Made by a program: the position numbers and the translations under genes | Source of the DNA: Streptomyces profundus | GTDB taxonomy: Bacteria; Actinomycetota; Actinomycetes; Streptomycetales; Streptomycetaceae | Reading direction: 5' to 3' | DNA: 64,000 nt | Assembly (NCBI RefSeq): GCF_020740535.1 | Contig: NZ_CP082362.1 | Location: forward strand, 682,001-746,000 | Shown here: piece by piece, positions 17,174 through 25,704 of the stretch | Layout of the letters: every line of letters begins with the position of its first letter | How positions within the stretch are numbered: position 1 is the stretch's first letter | Notes under the pieces: model-generated | Seen by the model: the letters and a program-made list of their open reading frames with translations, nothing else | Databases searched by the model: none | What the model was told of the DNA's origin: nothing

Positions 17174-18063
17174 CAGCGTTTGATCCCTCCGTGGAACCGG
17201 AAGCCGTACCGGGAGCTGACCAGCAGGAACATCAGCACCACCGGCAGGGAGTAGAGCAGCGAGAAGGTGGAGATGAGCGCCAGGTTGGGCTGGCCGCCCT
17301 CGGTGTAGAAGGTGTACATCACCACGGCCGCCGGGGACTTCTCCGGTGAGCGCAGCAGCAGGAAGGGGATCAGGAAGTTGCCCCACACCTGGGCGACGGA
17401 CCACACCGCGATGGTGGCCAGCCCGGGGCGCACCAGCGGGACCACCACATGCCTGACCACCTGGAGCGGTGAGGCGCCGAAGACCTGCGCTGACTCCTCG
17501 TAGGAGCGGGGGGTGCCGTCCATGAAGTCCTTCAGGATGAAGACGGCGCTGGGCAGCAGCCCGCCGCTGAGCACCAGGATCACGCCCAACTGGGAGTCGA
17601 TCAGGTTCAGTTCGTAGGCGAGGTTGAAGAGCGGGACCATCGCCGCCGTGCCGGTGACGATGGAGGAGAGCAGCAGCAGGAGGTAGAGCAGTCCGTCCCG
17701 TCCCGGGAGTCTGACCCGGCTGAGGGCGTAGGCGGCCAGCGCCGAGAAGACCACCACGATGGTGCCGGTGCCGGCGGCCAGCAGGGTGGAGTTGCCCAGC
17801 GACCGCATCGCGTAGCGGTTGTCCAGCAGCGTCTGGAAGTTGTCCAGGGTGAACGACGGCAGCCCGGCGGTGATGCCCGGTGTGTCGTCGAAGGGCGCGC
17901 TGGCCAGCCACAGCAGGGGCAGCGAGAAGAAGGCCAGGATCAGCGAGCAGAAGCTGTAGAAGCCGATCCGGCCCAGCAGGCGTCGGGCGCCGTCGACGCC
18001 GGCGGCGTGCCGGTCGGCGTCGGGCATGGCGACCGGCTGCTCGGCGGCGGGGGTCCCGGCCAT
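17173..18063 (-). CDS. ABC transporter permease, CUT1 MalG-type
   Basis: This 296-residue protein has six membrane segments after a polar N-terminus. The cytoplasmic EAA loop reads ESAQVFGASPLQVVRHVVVPLVRPG (about residues 185-209), the site of contact with the ATPase. It pairs with the upstream permease to form the membrane channel for a sugar or glycerophosphate-like solute. The stop of the upstream permease and this start overlap by one base. Confidence 0.93.
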   Translation of the reverse strand: MAGTPAAEQPVAMPDADRHAAGVDGARRLLGRIGFYSFCSLILAFFSLPLLWLASAPFDDTPGITAGLPSFTLDNFQTLLDNRYAMRSLGNSTLLAAGTGTIVVVFSALAAYALSRVRLPGRDGLLYLLLLLSSIVTGTAAMVPLFNLAYELNLIDSQLGVILVLSGGLLPSAVFILKDFMDGTPRSYEESAQVFGASPLQVVRHVVVPLVRPGLATIAVWSVAQVWGNFLIPFLLLRSPEKSPAAVVMYTFYTEGGQPNLALISTFSLLYSLPVVLMFLLVSSRYGFRFHGGIKR

Positions 18064-18989
18064 CAGACGGCGTCCTTCCGCTGCCGCAGCAGACGTGCGT
18101 AGATCACGGCGATCACCAGGTTGATCAGCAGCATCAGCACCGAGATGGCCGCGCCGAAGCCCAACTCGCCGCCGAAGACGGCCGTCTTGTAGACGAAGAC
18201 CGGCATGATCTCGGTGCGGTCCTCGGGCCCGCCGCTGGTCAGCAGGAACGGGGTGAAGTCGTTGAACGTCCAGAGGCTGATCAGCAGCAGGTTGGTGAGG
18301 ACATGCCCCCTGATGCGGGGGAAGACCACGTCCCGCAGCTGCTGCCAGGAGGAGGCGCCGGCGAGGCGGGCGGTCTCCAGGTGGGACGGGGGGACGTTCC
18401 CCAGGGCCGCCGCGTAGAGCATCATCGAGAAGGCGGTGCCGCGCCAGATGTTGAACACGATGATGGTGAGCATCGGGTGTTCCAACAGCCAGGCGGTGCC
18501 CGGGGTGTTCAGCAGGGCGTTGAGCGTGCCGTCGTCGCGGTCGAGCAGGGCGATCCAGAGGAAGGCGATCACCGAGCTGGGCAGGATCCAGGCCAGCAGC
18601 ACCATGGCCTCGATCAGCCGCCGCCCGGCGCCGCGCCGATCGCGCAGCACCCAGGCGATCAGGAAGCCGAGCCCCGCCTGTCCGATCACGGCGGAGCCGA
18701 TCACGAACTGGAGGGTGAGGCCGAGGGAGTTGGCGAACCCGTCGTCGTCCAGGGCGCGTTCGAAGTTGTCCAGGCCGACCAGCTCGGGGTCGGCGGCGGC
18801 GAGCCCGGTGAGCTGGTAGTTGGTCAGGCCCAGATAGAGCGTCCACAGCGCGGGGAACACCAGGAAGCCGGTGATCAGCAGCAGCGCCGGGGTGACGAAC
18901 GCCGCTGCCCTGCCTCGTCCGAGCCCGGCGGCGTCCCGCTCGCCGCCGGGCCTGCCGGGCGCCGTGTCAGGGGGTGACGTCGTCGCCAT
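18063..18989 (-). CDS. ABC transporter permease, CUT1 MalF-type
   Basis: This protein has 308 residues and six predicted membrane segments with a short Gly/Arg-rich N-terminus. The EAA loop is ETARLAGASSWQQLRDVVFPRIRG. The ATG at 18989 overlaps the end of the binding-protein gene by 23 bases, giving tight coupling. It is the partner of the MalG-type permease downstream. Confidence 0.92.
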   Translation of the reverse strand: MATTSPPDTAPGRPGGERDAAGLGRGRAAAFVTPALLLITGFLVFPALWTLYLGLTNYQLTGLAAADPELVGLDNFERALDDDGFANSLGLTLQFVIGSAVIGQAGLGFLIAWVLRDRRGAGRRLIEAMVLLAWILPSSVIAFLWIALLDRDDGTLNALLNTPGTAWLLEHPMLTIIVFNIWRGTAFSMMLYAAALGNVPPSHLETARLAGASSWQQLRDVVFPRIRGHVLTNLLLISLWTFNDFTPFLLTSGGPEDRTEIMPVFVYKTAVFGGELGFGAAISVLMLLINLVIAVIYARLLRQRKDAV

Positions 18990-20346
18990 CCACGATTCCT
19001 TCCAGGCTCTCCTGGTAGTCGGCGGCGGCCTGATCCGGCGCCGTTCCGCCGACCACGGCGGCCGTCGCCTCCTGGAGCAGCACGGAGACCCGGGGGTAGA
19101 CGTCGAGCGCCGGCCGGTAGGAGGTGAGCGGCAGCACCTGCTCGTTGACGAAGGCGAGCATCGGATCGGCGCCCAGCAACCGCTCGTTGACGTCCATGCG
19201 CGCGGTGATCCTGGGGTCGTCGCCGACCAGGGCGGTGAACGCCTCGGCCGAGTGCATGAAGGTGAGCAGCTCATGGGCGAGTTCGGCGTGGTCGCTGGCC
19301 GGGTTGACCACCCGGATGTTGCCGCCCGACGTGCTGACGAAGTCCTGGCCGCGGATGCCGGAGCCGGGCTCGGCGGCCGGGATCAGGGCGTAGCCGACGG
19401 CCTCGTCGCGGTCCTCCATGGGGGCGACCCCGTTGACCGGGTTGACCACGCTGCGCCAGAAGTAGTCGCTCTCCACCAGGATGCCGACCTCGTTCGCGGC
19501 GAACTCCTCGAAGGACTTGTCCCGGCCCTGTGTCTCCTGCTGGAGCTGGGGGTCGCCCAGGCCCTGGCCGTAGACGTCGGCGTAGAGACCGAGGACCCGT
19601 CCCAGGCCCGGCGTCGCCCCCGTCCAGACGCCGTCGGTGTGGACCTCCTCGCCGACGCCGGCCAGCAGCGGCAGCACGCCCTGCATGGTGGTGGCCTCGC
19701 CCATCGCCGAGCCGCCGTTGAGCTGGATCGGCGTCACCCCGTCCAGGGTGGCCAGCGCCTCGCCGGCCTGGAGGATCTCGTCCCAGCTGGTGGGCTGCCA
19801 GTCCGTCGGCAGCCCCGCCTCGGCGAAGAGGTTCCTGTTGTAGAAGAGCACCCGGCCGTCGGTGCCCGCCGGGATGCCGTACAGCTCCCCGTCGAAGGTG
19901 CCCAACTCCTGGACGGCGTCCGGGATCTGCTCCCAGCCGTCCCAGGCGTCGGCGTCCGCGCCGGTCCCGGCGAGCGGCTGGACGTAGCCGGCCTGGGCGA
20001 ACTCGCCCAGCCAGATGCCGTCCAGGGTGTAGACGTCCGGTCCGGACCCGGACTGGAGATCGAGCGCGAGACGCGACTTGAACTGCTCGTCGTCGACGCC
20101 GCTCGGCTCGAAGGTCACCTCGACGGAGACGCCCGCCTCCGCCTGGGCCGCCTCGAACTCCGGTATCACCCACTGTTCGACCCAGTCGGCCTCCGCCGCG
20201 TTCTTGCCATCGGCGATCGCGTTCATGGCGACGGTCAGCTGGATCGCTCCCCCGTCGCCCTCGTCGTCGGAACCACAGGCCGTCAGGCTCCCGGCCAGGG
20301 CCATCGCCCCGGTCAGCGCCATGGCGCGTCTGGTCAGCACTCGCAT
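18967..20346 (-). CDS. Solute-binding lipoprotein of CUT1 ABC importer
   Basis: This 459-residue protein has a lipoprotein signal with lipobox LTAC (Cys near residue 24), then an acidic linker and an extracellular solute-binding protein family 1 domain. Recognisable pieces are GSGPDVYTLDGIWLGEFAQAG, TDGRVLFYNRNLFAEAGLP and the Trp-rich SWDEI stretch. It captures the substrate and delivers it to the permeases. It is the first gene of the five-gene operon that ends at the PHP hydrolase. Gene order (binding protein, permease, permease, ATPase, hydrolase) is like ugpBAECQ, but no substrate is proven. Confidence 0.93.
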   Translation of the reverse strand: MRVLTRRAMALTGAMALAGSLTACGSDDEGDGGAIQLTVAMNAIADGKNAAEADWVEQWVIPEFEAAQAEAGVSVEVTFEPSGVDDEQFKSRLALDLQSGSGPDVYTLDGIWLGEFAQAGYVQPLAGTGADADAWDGWEQIPDAVQELGTFDGELYGIPAGTDGRVLFYNRNLFAEAGLPTDWQPTSWDEILQAGEALATLDGVTPIQLNGGSAMGEATTMQGVLPLLAGVGEEVHTDGVWTGATPGLGRVLGLYADVYGQGLGDPQLQQETQGRDKSFEEFAANEVGILVESDYFWRSVVNPVNGVAPMEDRDEAVGYALIPAAEPGSGIRGQDFVSTSGGNIRVVNPASDHAELAHELLTFMHSAEAFTALVGDDPRITARMDVNERLLGADPMLAFVNEQVLPLTSYRPALDVYPRVSVLLQEATAAVVGGTAPDQAAADYQESLEGIVDGDDVTP

Positions 20347-20684
20347 GGGTCATCCCCTCGTGAGGTTCGCTCCGGGAGGGTCGCATAGCGGTCTGGGGAG
20401 GTAAAGAGTCCGCCGTCCCAAGTTTCTCCCGCTGCCCGGCGGCCACTCACCGAACGTCATCCCGGCCGGCTGGGCGGCGGTTGAGGGGTGACGCCACGTC
20501 ACCAGGTTGACGTGGCGTGGCTGCCAGCGGAAAGCGCGAGATAGCGCGGGAAAACCAAGAAAATGGCGGGAAACCGCGCCGTAGGGGGCGGATGCGTCGA
20601 CGGGGCGCGGGGGAGAATCGGGGCAGCGGACGCCCTCCGCGCGGCGCCGGACGTCCGGTCACCCCTTCGCCGTGGAGGCGCCTG
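20347..20684. other. Intergenic region between divergent importer operon and P450
   Basis: About 340 bases without a gene, containing the promoters of two divergent units. The one clear element is the inverted repeat at 20491-20518. A long alternative N-terminal extension of the P450 would cross it, but is Arg/Gly-rich and has no P450 character. Confidence 0.6.
20491..20518. promoter_or_regulatory. Perfect 11-bp inverted repeat upstream of P450
   Basis: ACGCCACGTCA (20491-20501) and its complement TGACGTGGCGT (20508-20518) are separated by six bases, about 170 bases before the P450 start. Size and symmetry fit a dimeric regulator operator, or a terminator-like hairpin insulating the divergent promoters. 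Confidence 0.55.
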
Positions 20685-21914
20685 ATGAGTCGTTCCGAGC
20701 CCGTGCCCCTGGATCCGACCGGCGCCGATCGGCACGCCGAGGACGCCGCGTTACACGCCGGCGGGCCCGCCGTGCCGGTTGATCTCCTGGGCGTCACCGC
20801 CTGGGCGGTCAACGACCCGGATGTGCTGCGGCAGTTGCTCACGGACCACCGGGTCTCCAAGGATCCGGTCCAGCACTGGCCGCCGTATCCGGAGGAGATC
20901 GTCGGCCGGTGGCCCCTCGATCTCTGGGTCACCACGGCGAACATGTTCACCGCCTATGGCGGGGACCACCGCCGGCTGCGCCGGCTCGTCGCCCCGGCCT
21001 TCAGCACCCGCCGGGTGAACGCGCTGCTGCCCCGCGTCCAACGGATCACCGAGGATCTGCTGGACGCCATCGCCGCCGCGCCCCGGGACGAGCCGGTGGA
21101 TCTGCGGGAGCGTCTCGCCTATCCGCTGCCGATCCGGGTGATCAGCGAACTGATGGGGCTGCCACCCGAGTTGGGCGACGACTTCCGCAGGACGGTGTAC
21201 GGCGTCTTCGACACCACGCTCGACATCGAGCGGGCCACGGCCAACAACGCCGAGCTGCACGGCCTGCTGCACACCCTGGTGGCGGGCAAGCGGGCCGATC
21301 CGGGGGACGATATGACGTCCGTGCTGATCGCCGCGCGGGACGAGGAGGGCGACGGCTCGACGCTCACCGAGGACGAGCTGGTCGACACCCTCCTGCTGGT
21401 GGTCAGCGCCGGGCACGAGACCACGACCAACCTGCTGGACCAGGCGATCACGGCCCTGTTGACGCACCCCGAGCAGCTGGCGCTGGTGCGCGCCGGCGAG
21501 GTCGGCTGGGGCGAGGTGATCGAGGAGGCGCTGCGCTTCGAGGCGCCCGTCGCCTATCTGCCGCTGCGTTTCGCCGTCTCGGACATCCCGCTGCCCGGCG
21601 GCGTCGTCATCCGGCAGGGCGACCCCATCCTCGCCGCCTACGCGGCGGCGGGGCGTCACCCCAGGATCCACGGGGCGAGCGCGGAGCGCTTCGACATCAC
21701 CCGCGCCAACAAGGAGCATCTGGCCTTCGGCCATGGGGCGCACTTCTGTCTGGGCGCCCCGCTGGCGCGGGCCGAGGCCGCGATCGCGCTGCCCGCGCTC
21801 TTCGACCGCTTCCCCGGCATCCGACTCGCCGTCCCCGCCGAGGAGTTGCGCTCCACGGCCAGCATGATCTCCAACGGCCACCTGACCCTCCCCGTCCACC
21901 CGCACCCCGCCTGA
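20685..21914 (+). CDS. Cytochrome P450 (bacterial class, CYP105/107-like) with TTA codon
   Basis: This protein has 409 residues with all P450 motifs: I-helix AGHETT (242-247), K-helix EALR (E281, R284) and heme loop FGHGAHFCLG with the thiolate Cys355. Length and motif style match soluble actinobacterial P450s that hydroxylate small molecules with external ferredoxin. No ferredoxin gene is adjacent. The start ATG has GGAGG six bases upstream. Codon 23 is TTA (20751-20753), the rare leucine codon read by the bldA tRNA, which suggests expression tied to development. It ends five bases from the convergent ABC exporter gene. Substrate unknown. Confidence 0.95.
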   Translation: MSRSEPVPLDPTGADRHAEDAALHAGGPAVPVDLLGVTAWAVNDPDVLRQLLTDHRVSKDPVQHWPPYPEEIVGRWPLDLWVTTANMFTAYGGDHRRLRRLVAPAFSTRRVNALLPRVQRITEDLLDAIAAAPRDEPVDLRERLAYPLPIRVISELMGLPPELGDDFRRTVYGVFDTTLDIERATANNAELHGLLHTLVAGKRADPGDDMTSVLIAARDEEGDGSTLTEDELVDTLLLVVSAGHETTTNLLDQAITALLTHPEQLALVRAGEVGWGEVIEEALRFEAPVAYLPLRFAVSDIPLPGGVVIRQGDPILAAYAAAGRHPRIHGASAERFDITRANKEHLAFGHGAHFCLGAPLARAEAAIALPALFDRFPGIRLAVPAEELRSTASMISNGHLTLPVHPHPA

Positions 21915-21919
21915 GCGGG

Positions 21920-23719
21920 TCAGCCGGGTGGCGGCGTGCCGCGCCAGGAGCGCCAGAGGGCGGCGTAGGTGCGACCGGCGGCGAGGAGTTCGGCGTGGCT
22001 GCCCAGCTCCGTCAGCCGTCCGTCCACCAGCACCGCGATCCGGTCCGCGTCCCGCGCCGTGTGCAGCCGGTGCGCGATGGCGATCACGGTGCGCCCTCTG
22101 AGCACGGCGGCCAGCGCGCGTTCGGCCCGCCGGGCGCCCCCGGGGTCGAGGGAGGCCGTGGCCTCGTCCAGGATCACGGTATGGGGGTCCGCCAACACCA
22201 CGCGGGCCAGGGCGAGTTGCTGGGCCTGCGCGGCGTCGGGGCGGTGCCCGCCCGGGCCGAGCTCGGTGTCCAGGCCCCGCGGAAGTCCGGCCCACCAGTC
22301 GGCACCGACCAGGTCCAGCGCCTCGGCCAGCCGCGCCGCGTCGGCCGTAGGCGCCGCGATGCGCAGATTGTCGGCGACGGTGCCGAGGAAGACATGGTGT
22401 TCCTGGGTGACCAGCACGATATGCCGGCGCAGCCGTTCGGGCCGGACCGCCGAGGGCGGCACCCCGCCCACCGTGACGGTGCCGGCGTCCGGCGTCTCGA
22501 TGCCGGCCAACAGCCGGGCGAGCGTGGACTTCCCCGCGCCGCTCGGGCCGACGACGGCCAGCCGCTCCCCCGGCCTGACGTCGAGGTCGACGCCCCTGAG
22601 CACCTCGTCCCCACCCGGGTAGGCGAACCGCACCCCGGCCAGCCGGACGCTGCGCCCGTCCGGCTCGGGGAAGTCCTCCACCGACGGCGCGCCGACGGCC
22701 GTGGCGACGCCCTCCACCCGCGCGAACGAGGCCGCGCCGCTCTGGAGTTGCTCCATCCACCGCAGGACGGTGGCGAGCGGCTGCTCCAGCTGCCACAGAT
22801 AGAGCACGGCGGTCACCACCGCGCCCAACCCCAGCGCGTCGGCGCGGTACAGGGCGCCGCCGAGCAGCAACACGCCCGTCACCGAGGCGATATGCGCGAT
22901 GTCGACGGAGGGGAAGAGCACCGTGCGCAGCCGGAGCGTCGCCTCCCTCGACCGGACGCTGACGTCGATCGCGGACCGGCTGGCCGCGATCCGGCGGGGC
23001 CCGAGCCCCAGCGCCTCCACGGTGCGGGCGCCGGCCGCCGTGGCCTCGATCAGCTCGGCGTGCGCCGAGTTGGCGCCGCCCTCGGCCAGATAGGCGGCCC
23101 TGGCCCGGCGCAGATACCAGCGGCTGGCCACCCAGACCCCGGCCATGCCGAGCACCCCGCAGGCCCCCAGCAGCGGGCTAACGACAAAGACCGCGCCCAG
23201 CAGGAGCAGCGCCTGCATCCCGGCGACCAGCACCTCGGGGGCGGCGTCGCGCATCGCCCGGCCGACGACCGCGACATCCCCGGTGCCACGCGCGGCGAGA
23301 TCCCCGGCGCCGGCCCGTTCCACGGTCGCCGACGGCAGCGCCAGGGCGCGCTCCACGAACTCCTCGCGCACCCGGGCCAGGATCCGCTCGCCGTAGCGGT
23401 GGCCGCGCAGCCTGGCCCAGCGGGCGAGCAGGAGTTGGAGCAGCGCGAAGAGCACGATGAACAGGGCCAGCCGGTCCACCGTTCCCACCCCGGCGCCGGC
23501 CCTGACCTCGTCGATGACGCGGCCGAGCAGCCAGGGACCGACCAGGCCCGCGCCAGCGGCCAGCACGTTGAGCGTGAGCACGACCAGCAGGGCGCGCCGG
23601 TCGGCGCGCATCAGCCGCAGCGCCGCACGGCGCACCCGGGCACGCCCGGCCACGGGCAACGGACGTCCCGCAGCCGGCTCGGCCGACGCGACGGCCCCAT
23701 CCGGTTCATCGGACACCAT
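21920..23719 (-). CDS. ABC exporter half-transporter with intact Walker motifs and lost signature
   Basis: This 599-residue type IV exporter half has a membrane domain at about 35-340 with six segments, and a nucleotide-binding domain at 360-590. Walker A GPSGAGKST (391-399), Q-loop VTQEH, Walker B VILDE (515-519) and the H-loop His in AIAHRLH are intact. The signature normally reading LSGGQ reads PDAAQ (494-498). The partner encoded just upstream has the opposite pattern, so the two should form a heterodimer with one working ATP site. The ATG at 23719 overlaps the partner's end by 14 bases. Cargo is unknown; drug or natural-product export is typical. Confidence 0.92.
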   Translation of the reverse strand: MVSDEPDGAVASAEPAAGRPLPVAGRARVRRAALRLMRADRRALLVVLTLNVLAAGAGLVGPWLLGRVIDEVRAGAGVGTVDRLALFIVLFALLQLLLARWARLRGHRYGERILARVREEFVERALALPSATVERAGAGDLAARGTGDVAVVGRAMRDAAPEVLVAGMQALLLLGAVFVVSPLLGACGVLGMAGVWVASRWYLRRARAAYLAEGGANSAHAELIEATAAGARTVEALGLGPRRIAASRSAIDVSVRSREATLRLRTVLFPSVDIAHIASVTGVLLLGGALYRADALGLGAVVTAVLYLWQLEQPLATVLRWMEQLQSGAASFARVEGVATAVGAPSVEDFPEPDGRSVRLAGVRFAYPGGDEVLRGVDLDVRPGERLAVVGPSGAGKSTLARLLAGIETPDAGTVTVGGVPPSAVRPERLRRHIVLVTQEHHVFLGTVADNLRIAAPTADAARLAEALDLVGADWWAGLPRGLDTELGPGGHRPDAAQAQQLALARVVLADPHTVILDEATASLDPGGARRAERALAAVLRGRTVIAIAHRLHTARDADRIAVLVDGRLTELGSHAELLAAGRTYAALWRSWRGTPPPG

Positions 23720-25568
23720 CGGACCCCTCGGCCTCATCGAAACCCACACCACCCACGCCATCCACGCCCCGCGCGGCGCGCGCGGTGTCCTCACGGTTCA
23801 CGCCGCGCGCCGCGTCCCCGGCGTTCGCGGGCTCCACGGCGGTCACGGTGGGTGGGGCCGTCTCGGTGGGTGGGGCGTCGCGGGAGATCAGGCGGTGGTA
23901 CTGGGGGTGGCGGGCGAGCAGTTCGTGGTGGGGGCCGTGGGCGGCGACTCGTCCGTCCACCAGGAAGCTGACGGTGTCGGCCTGTTCCAGCAGCAGCGGC
24001 GAGGTGCAGGTGAGGAGGGTGGTGCGGCCGGACCGCGCGGCGCGCAGCCGGGCCGCGACGGCCGCCTCGGTGTGGGCGTCGACCGCCGACGTCGGCTCGG
24101 TGGCCAGCAGCACCTCGGGGTCGGCGAGCAACGCCCTGGCCAGCCGCACCCGTTGGCGCTGTCCGCCGGAGAGGTCGCGGGCCTGGGCGTCGAGGGTCGA
24201 GTCCAGGCCCTGGGGCAGGCCCCGGACGATCTCGTCGGCCAGCGCGGCGGTGACGGCGGCGTCGATGGCGGCCTGGTCACGTTCGGCGCGGCCGGCCAGG
24301 ATCTCCCGCAGGGTGCCGGCGAAGAGGGCGGCGTCGTTGTCGGCCACCAGCACCCGTTCGCGCAGCGGGCCAGGGGCGATCCGGTCCAGCCGCAGCCCGC
24401 CCCAGGTGGCGTCCGACGGGGCGAAGCCGCCGAGGCGGTCGACCACCGCCTCGGCCTCGGCGGGCCGTTCACTCACCAGCGCGGTCAACCGCCCTGGCGG
24501 CACCCGCACGCCGGAGGCCGGATCGTGGAGTTCGGCCGGCCCGGCGGGCGGCGGCAGTTCGCCGCGCGGCGGCGGGGGCAGCCGCAGCAGGGCGAGGGTG
24601 CGGCGGGCGGCGACCAGCCCGCGGCCCAGGTCGTGGGCGCCCTCGACGAAGAACGCGACGGGCACCGCCAGCATCGCGGCATAGCCCCAGACGGCGACGA
24701 GTTCGCCGACCGTGATCTCGCCCTGCGCGGCGAGCCGGGCGGCGAGCCAGCTGACGGCGGCCAGGAACAGCGCGGGCAGGCCGACCGCGAGGGACTCGAT
24801 CCAGCTGGTCACCCGCCCCACCCGGTGGCCCTCGGCGCGCAGTTGGGCGGACTCGGCGCGGAACCGCGCGGCGTAGGCATCCTTTCCACCGAGGCCGGTG
24901 AGCACCCGCAGGCCGCCCACGATGTCCACCACTCTGGCGGTCAGCCGGCCCTGCCGCTCGCGGTAGGCGGTCTCGGCGCCCTGGAGGCGGCCGAGGAGCG
25001 GCCCGACCAGCAGGGCCAGCAGCGGCACGCCGAGCAGCACCAGCAGGGCGAGCTGCCAGGAGACCGCGAGCAGCAGCCCGGCGACCACGGCGTAGGAGAG
25101 CACGGCGCCGACACCCGGCCCCGTGATGGTCAACGTCTGGCTGATGGTGGCCACATCGCCGATGGAGACGGTGAGCACCTCACCGGCGCGGACCGTGCGG
25201 GGCAGTTCGGCGCCCAGCCGGGTGGTGTGCTCCACCACCAGCTGCGCGGTGCGGAACGAGGCGTCCATCCTGACCCGGCTCATGGTGCGGTGCCGGGCGA
25301 TGGCGAGCACGGCGTTGAGCACCCCGGCCGCCAGCAGGGCCGCGCCCCAGCCGGCCAGCGCCGCCGAACTCCCGTCCACCAGGCCGTCGTCGACGGCGCG
25401 GGAGAGCAGATAGGGCACGACGGTCAGGCCCAGCATCCACAGGCTGCCCAACAGCGCGCCGGTCAGCACGCGGCGCCGCTGTCGGACGGCGAGCCACCAG
25501 AGGTAGCGTCCCGGCCCGCGCAGATCGGGGCGGCCGGGGCGCCGGTGGGCGTCGAACGCGGGAGTCAT
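23706..25568 (-). CDS. ABC exporter half-transporter with degenerate ATPase motifs and intact signature
   Basis: This protein has 620 residues with a membrane domain at about 25-325. In the nucleotide-binding domain the Walker A position reads VSERPAEAEA (365-374), lacking Gly-Lys-Ser/Thr. Walker B reads VLLATEP (486-492), with the Asp replaced. The Q-loop glutamine and the H-loop His (LLTCTSP) are also gone. Yet LSGGQRQR (466-473) and the D-loop SAVD are perfect. This subunit can only complete the ATP site formed by its partner (21920-23719). Its transcript is shared with that partner. Its C-terminus is Ala/Gly-rich and non-conserved. Such strong asymmetry is seen in some heterodimeric exporters. 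Confidence 0.92.
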   Translation of the reverse strand: MTPAFDAHRRPGRPDLRGPGRYLWWLAVRQRRRVLTGALLGSLWMLGLTVVPYLLSRAVDDGLVDGSSAALAGWGAALLAAGVLNAVLAIARHRTMSRVRMDASFRTAQLVVEHTTRLGAELPRTVRAGEVLTVSIGDVATISQTLTITGPGVGAVLSYAVVAGLLLAVSWQLALLVLLGVPLLALLVGPLLGRLQGAETAYRERQGRLTARVVDIVGGLRVLTGLGGKDAYAARFRAESAQLRAEGHRVGRVTSWIESLAVGLPALFLAAVSWLAARLAAQGEITVGELVAVWGYAAMLAVPVAFFVEGAHDLGRGLVAARRTLALLRLPPPPRGELPPPAGPAELHDPASGVRVPPGRLTALVSERPAEAEAVVDRLGGFAPSDATWGGLRLDRIAPGPLRERVLVADNDAALFAGTLREILAGRAERDQAAIDAAVTAALADEIVRGLPQGLDSTLDAQARDLSGGQRQRVRLARALLADPEVLLATEPTSAVDAHTEAAVAARLRAARSGRTTLLTCTSPLLLEQADTVSFLVDGRVAAHGPHHELLARHPQYHRLISRDAPPTETAPPTVTAVEPANAGDAARGVNREDTARAARGVDGVGGVGFDEAEGSDGVR

Positions 25569-25704
25569 CGGGTCATCGCGCGGCGGGGGCGGGCCGCTCG
25601 TCGCTGTGCATGATTCCCCTCGTCCTGGGCTCGCGCGCCCGGGTCCGGAGGCGACCGCCCCAGCGTCTCACGCGGCCAGAGGGCGCCTCCCGAGGGGGCG
25701 TCGC

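Noticed and set aside
23170-23190. TTA-looking triplet in the exporter gene
   Set aside because: Read in the true frame it is GTT AGC, not a TTA codon.
20909-23971. Very long plus-strand open frame (about 1000 codons) over the P450 end and the exporter genes
   Set aside because: It is Arg/Gly/Ala/Pro-rich with no motif and runs antisense to two genes with clear ABC motifs; this is a by-product of high GC.
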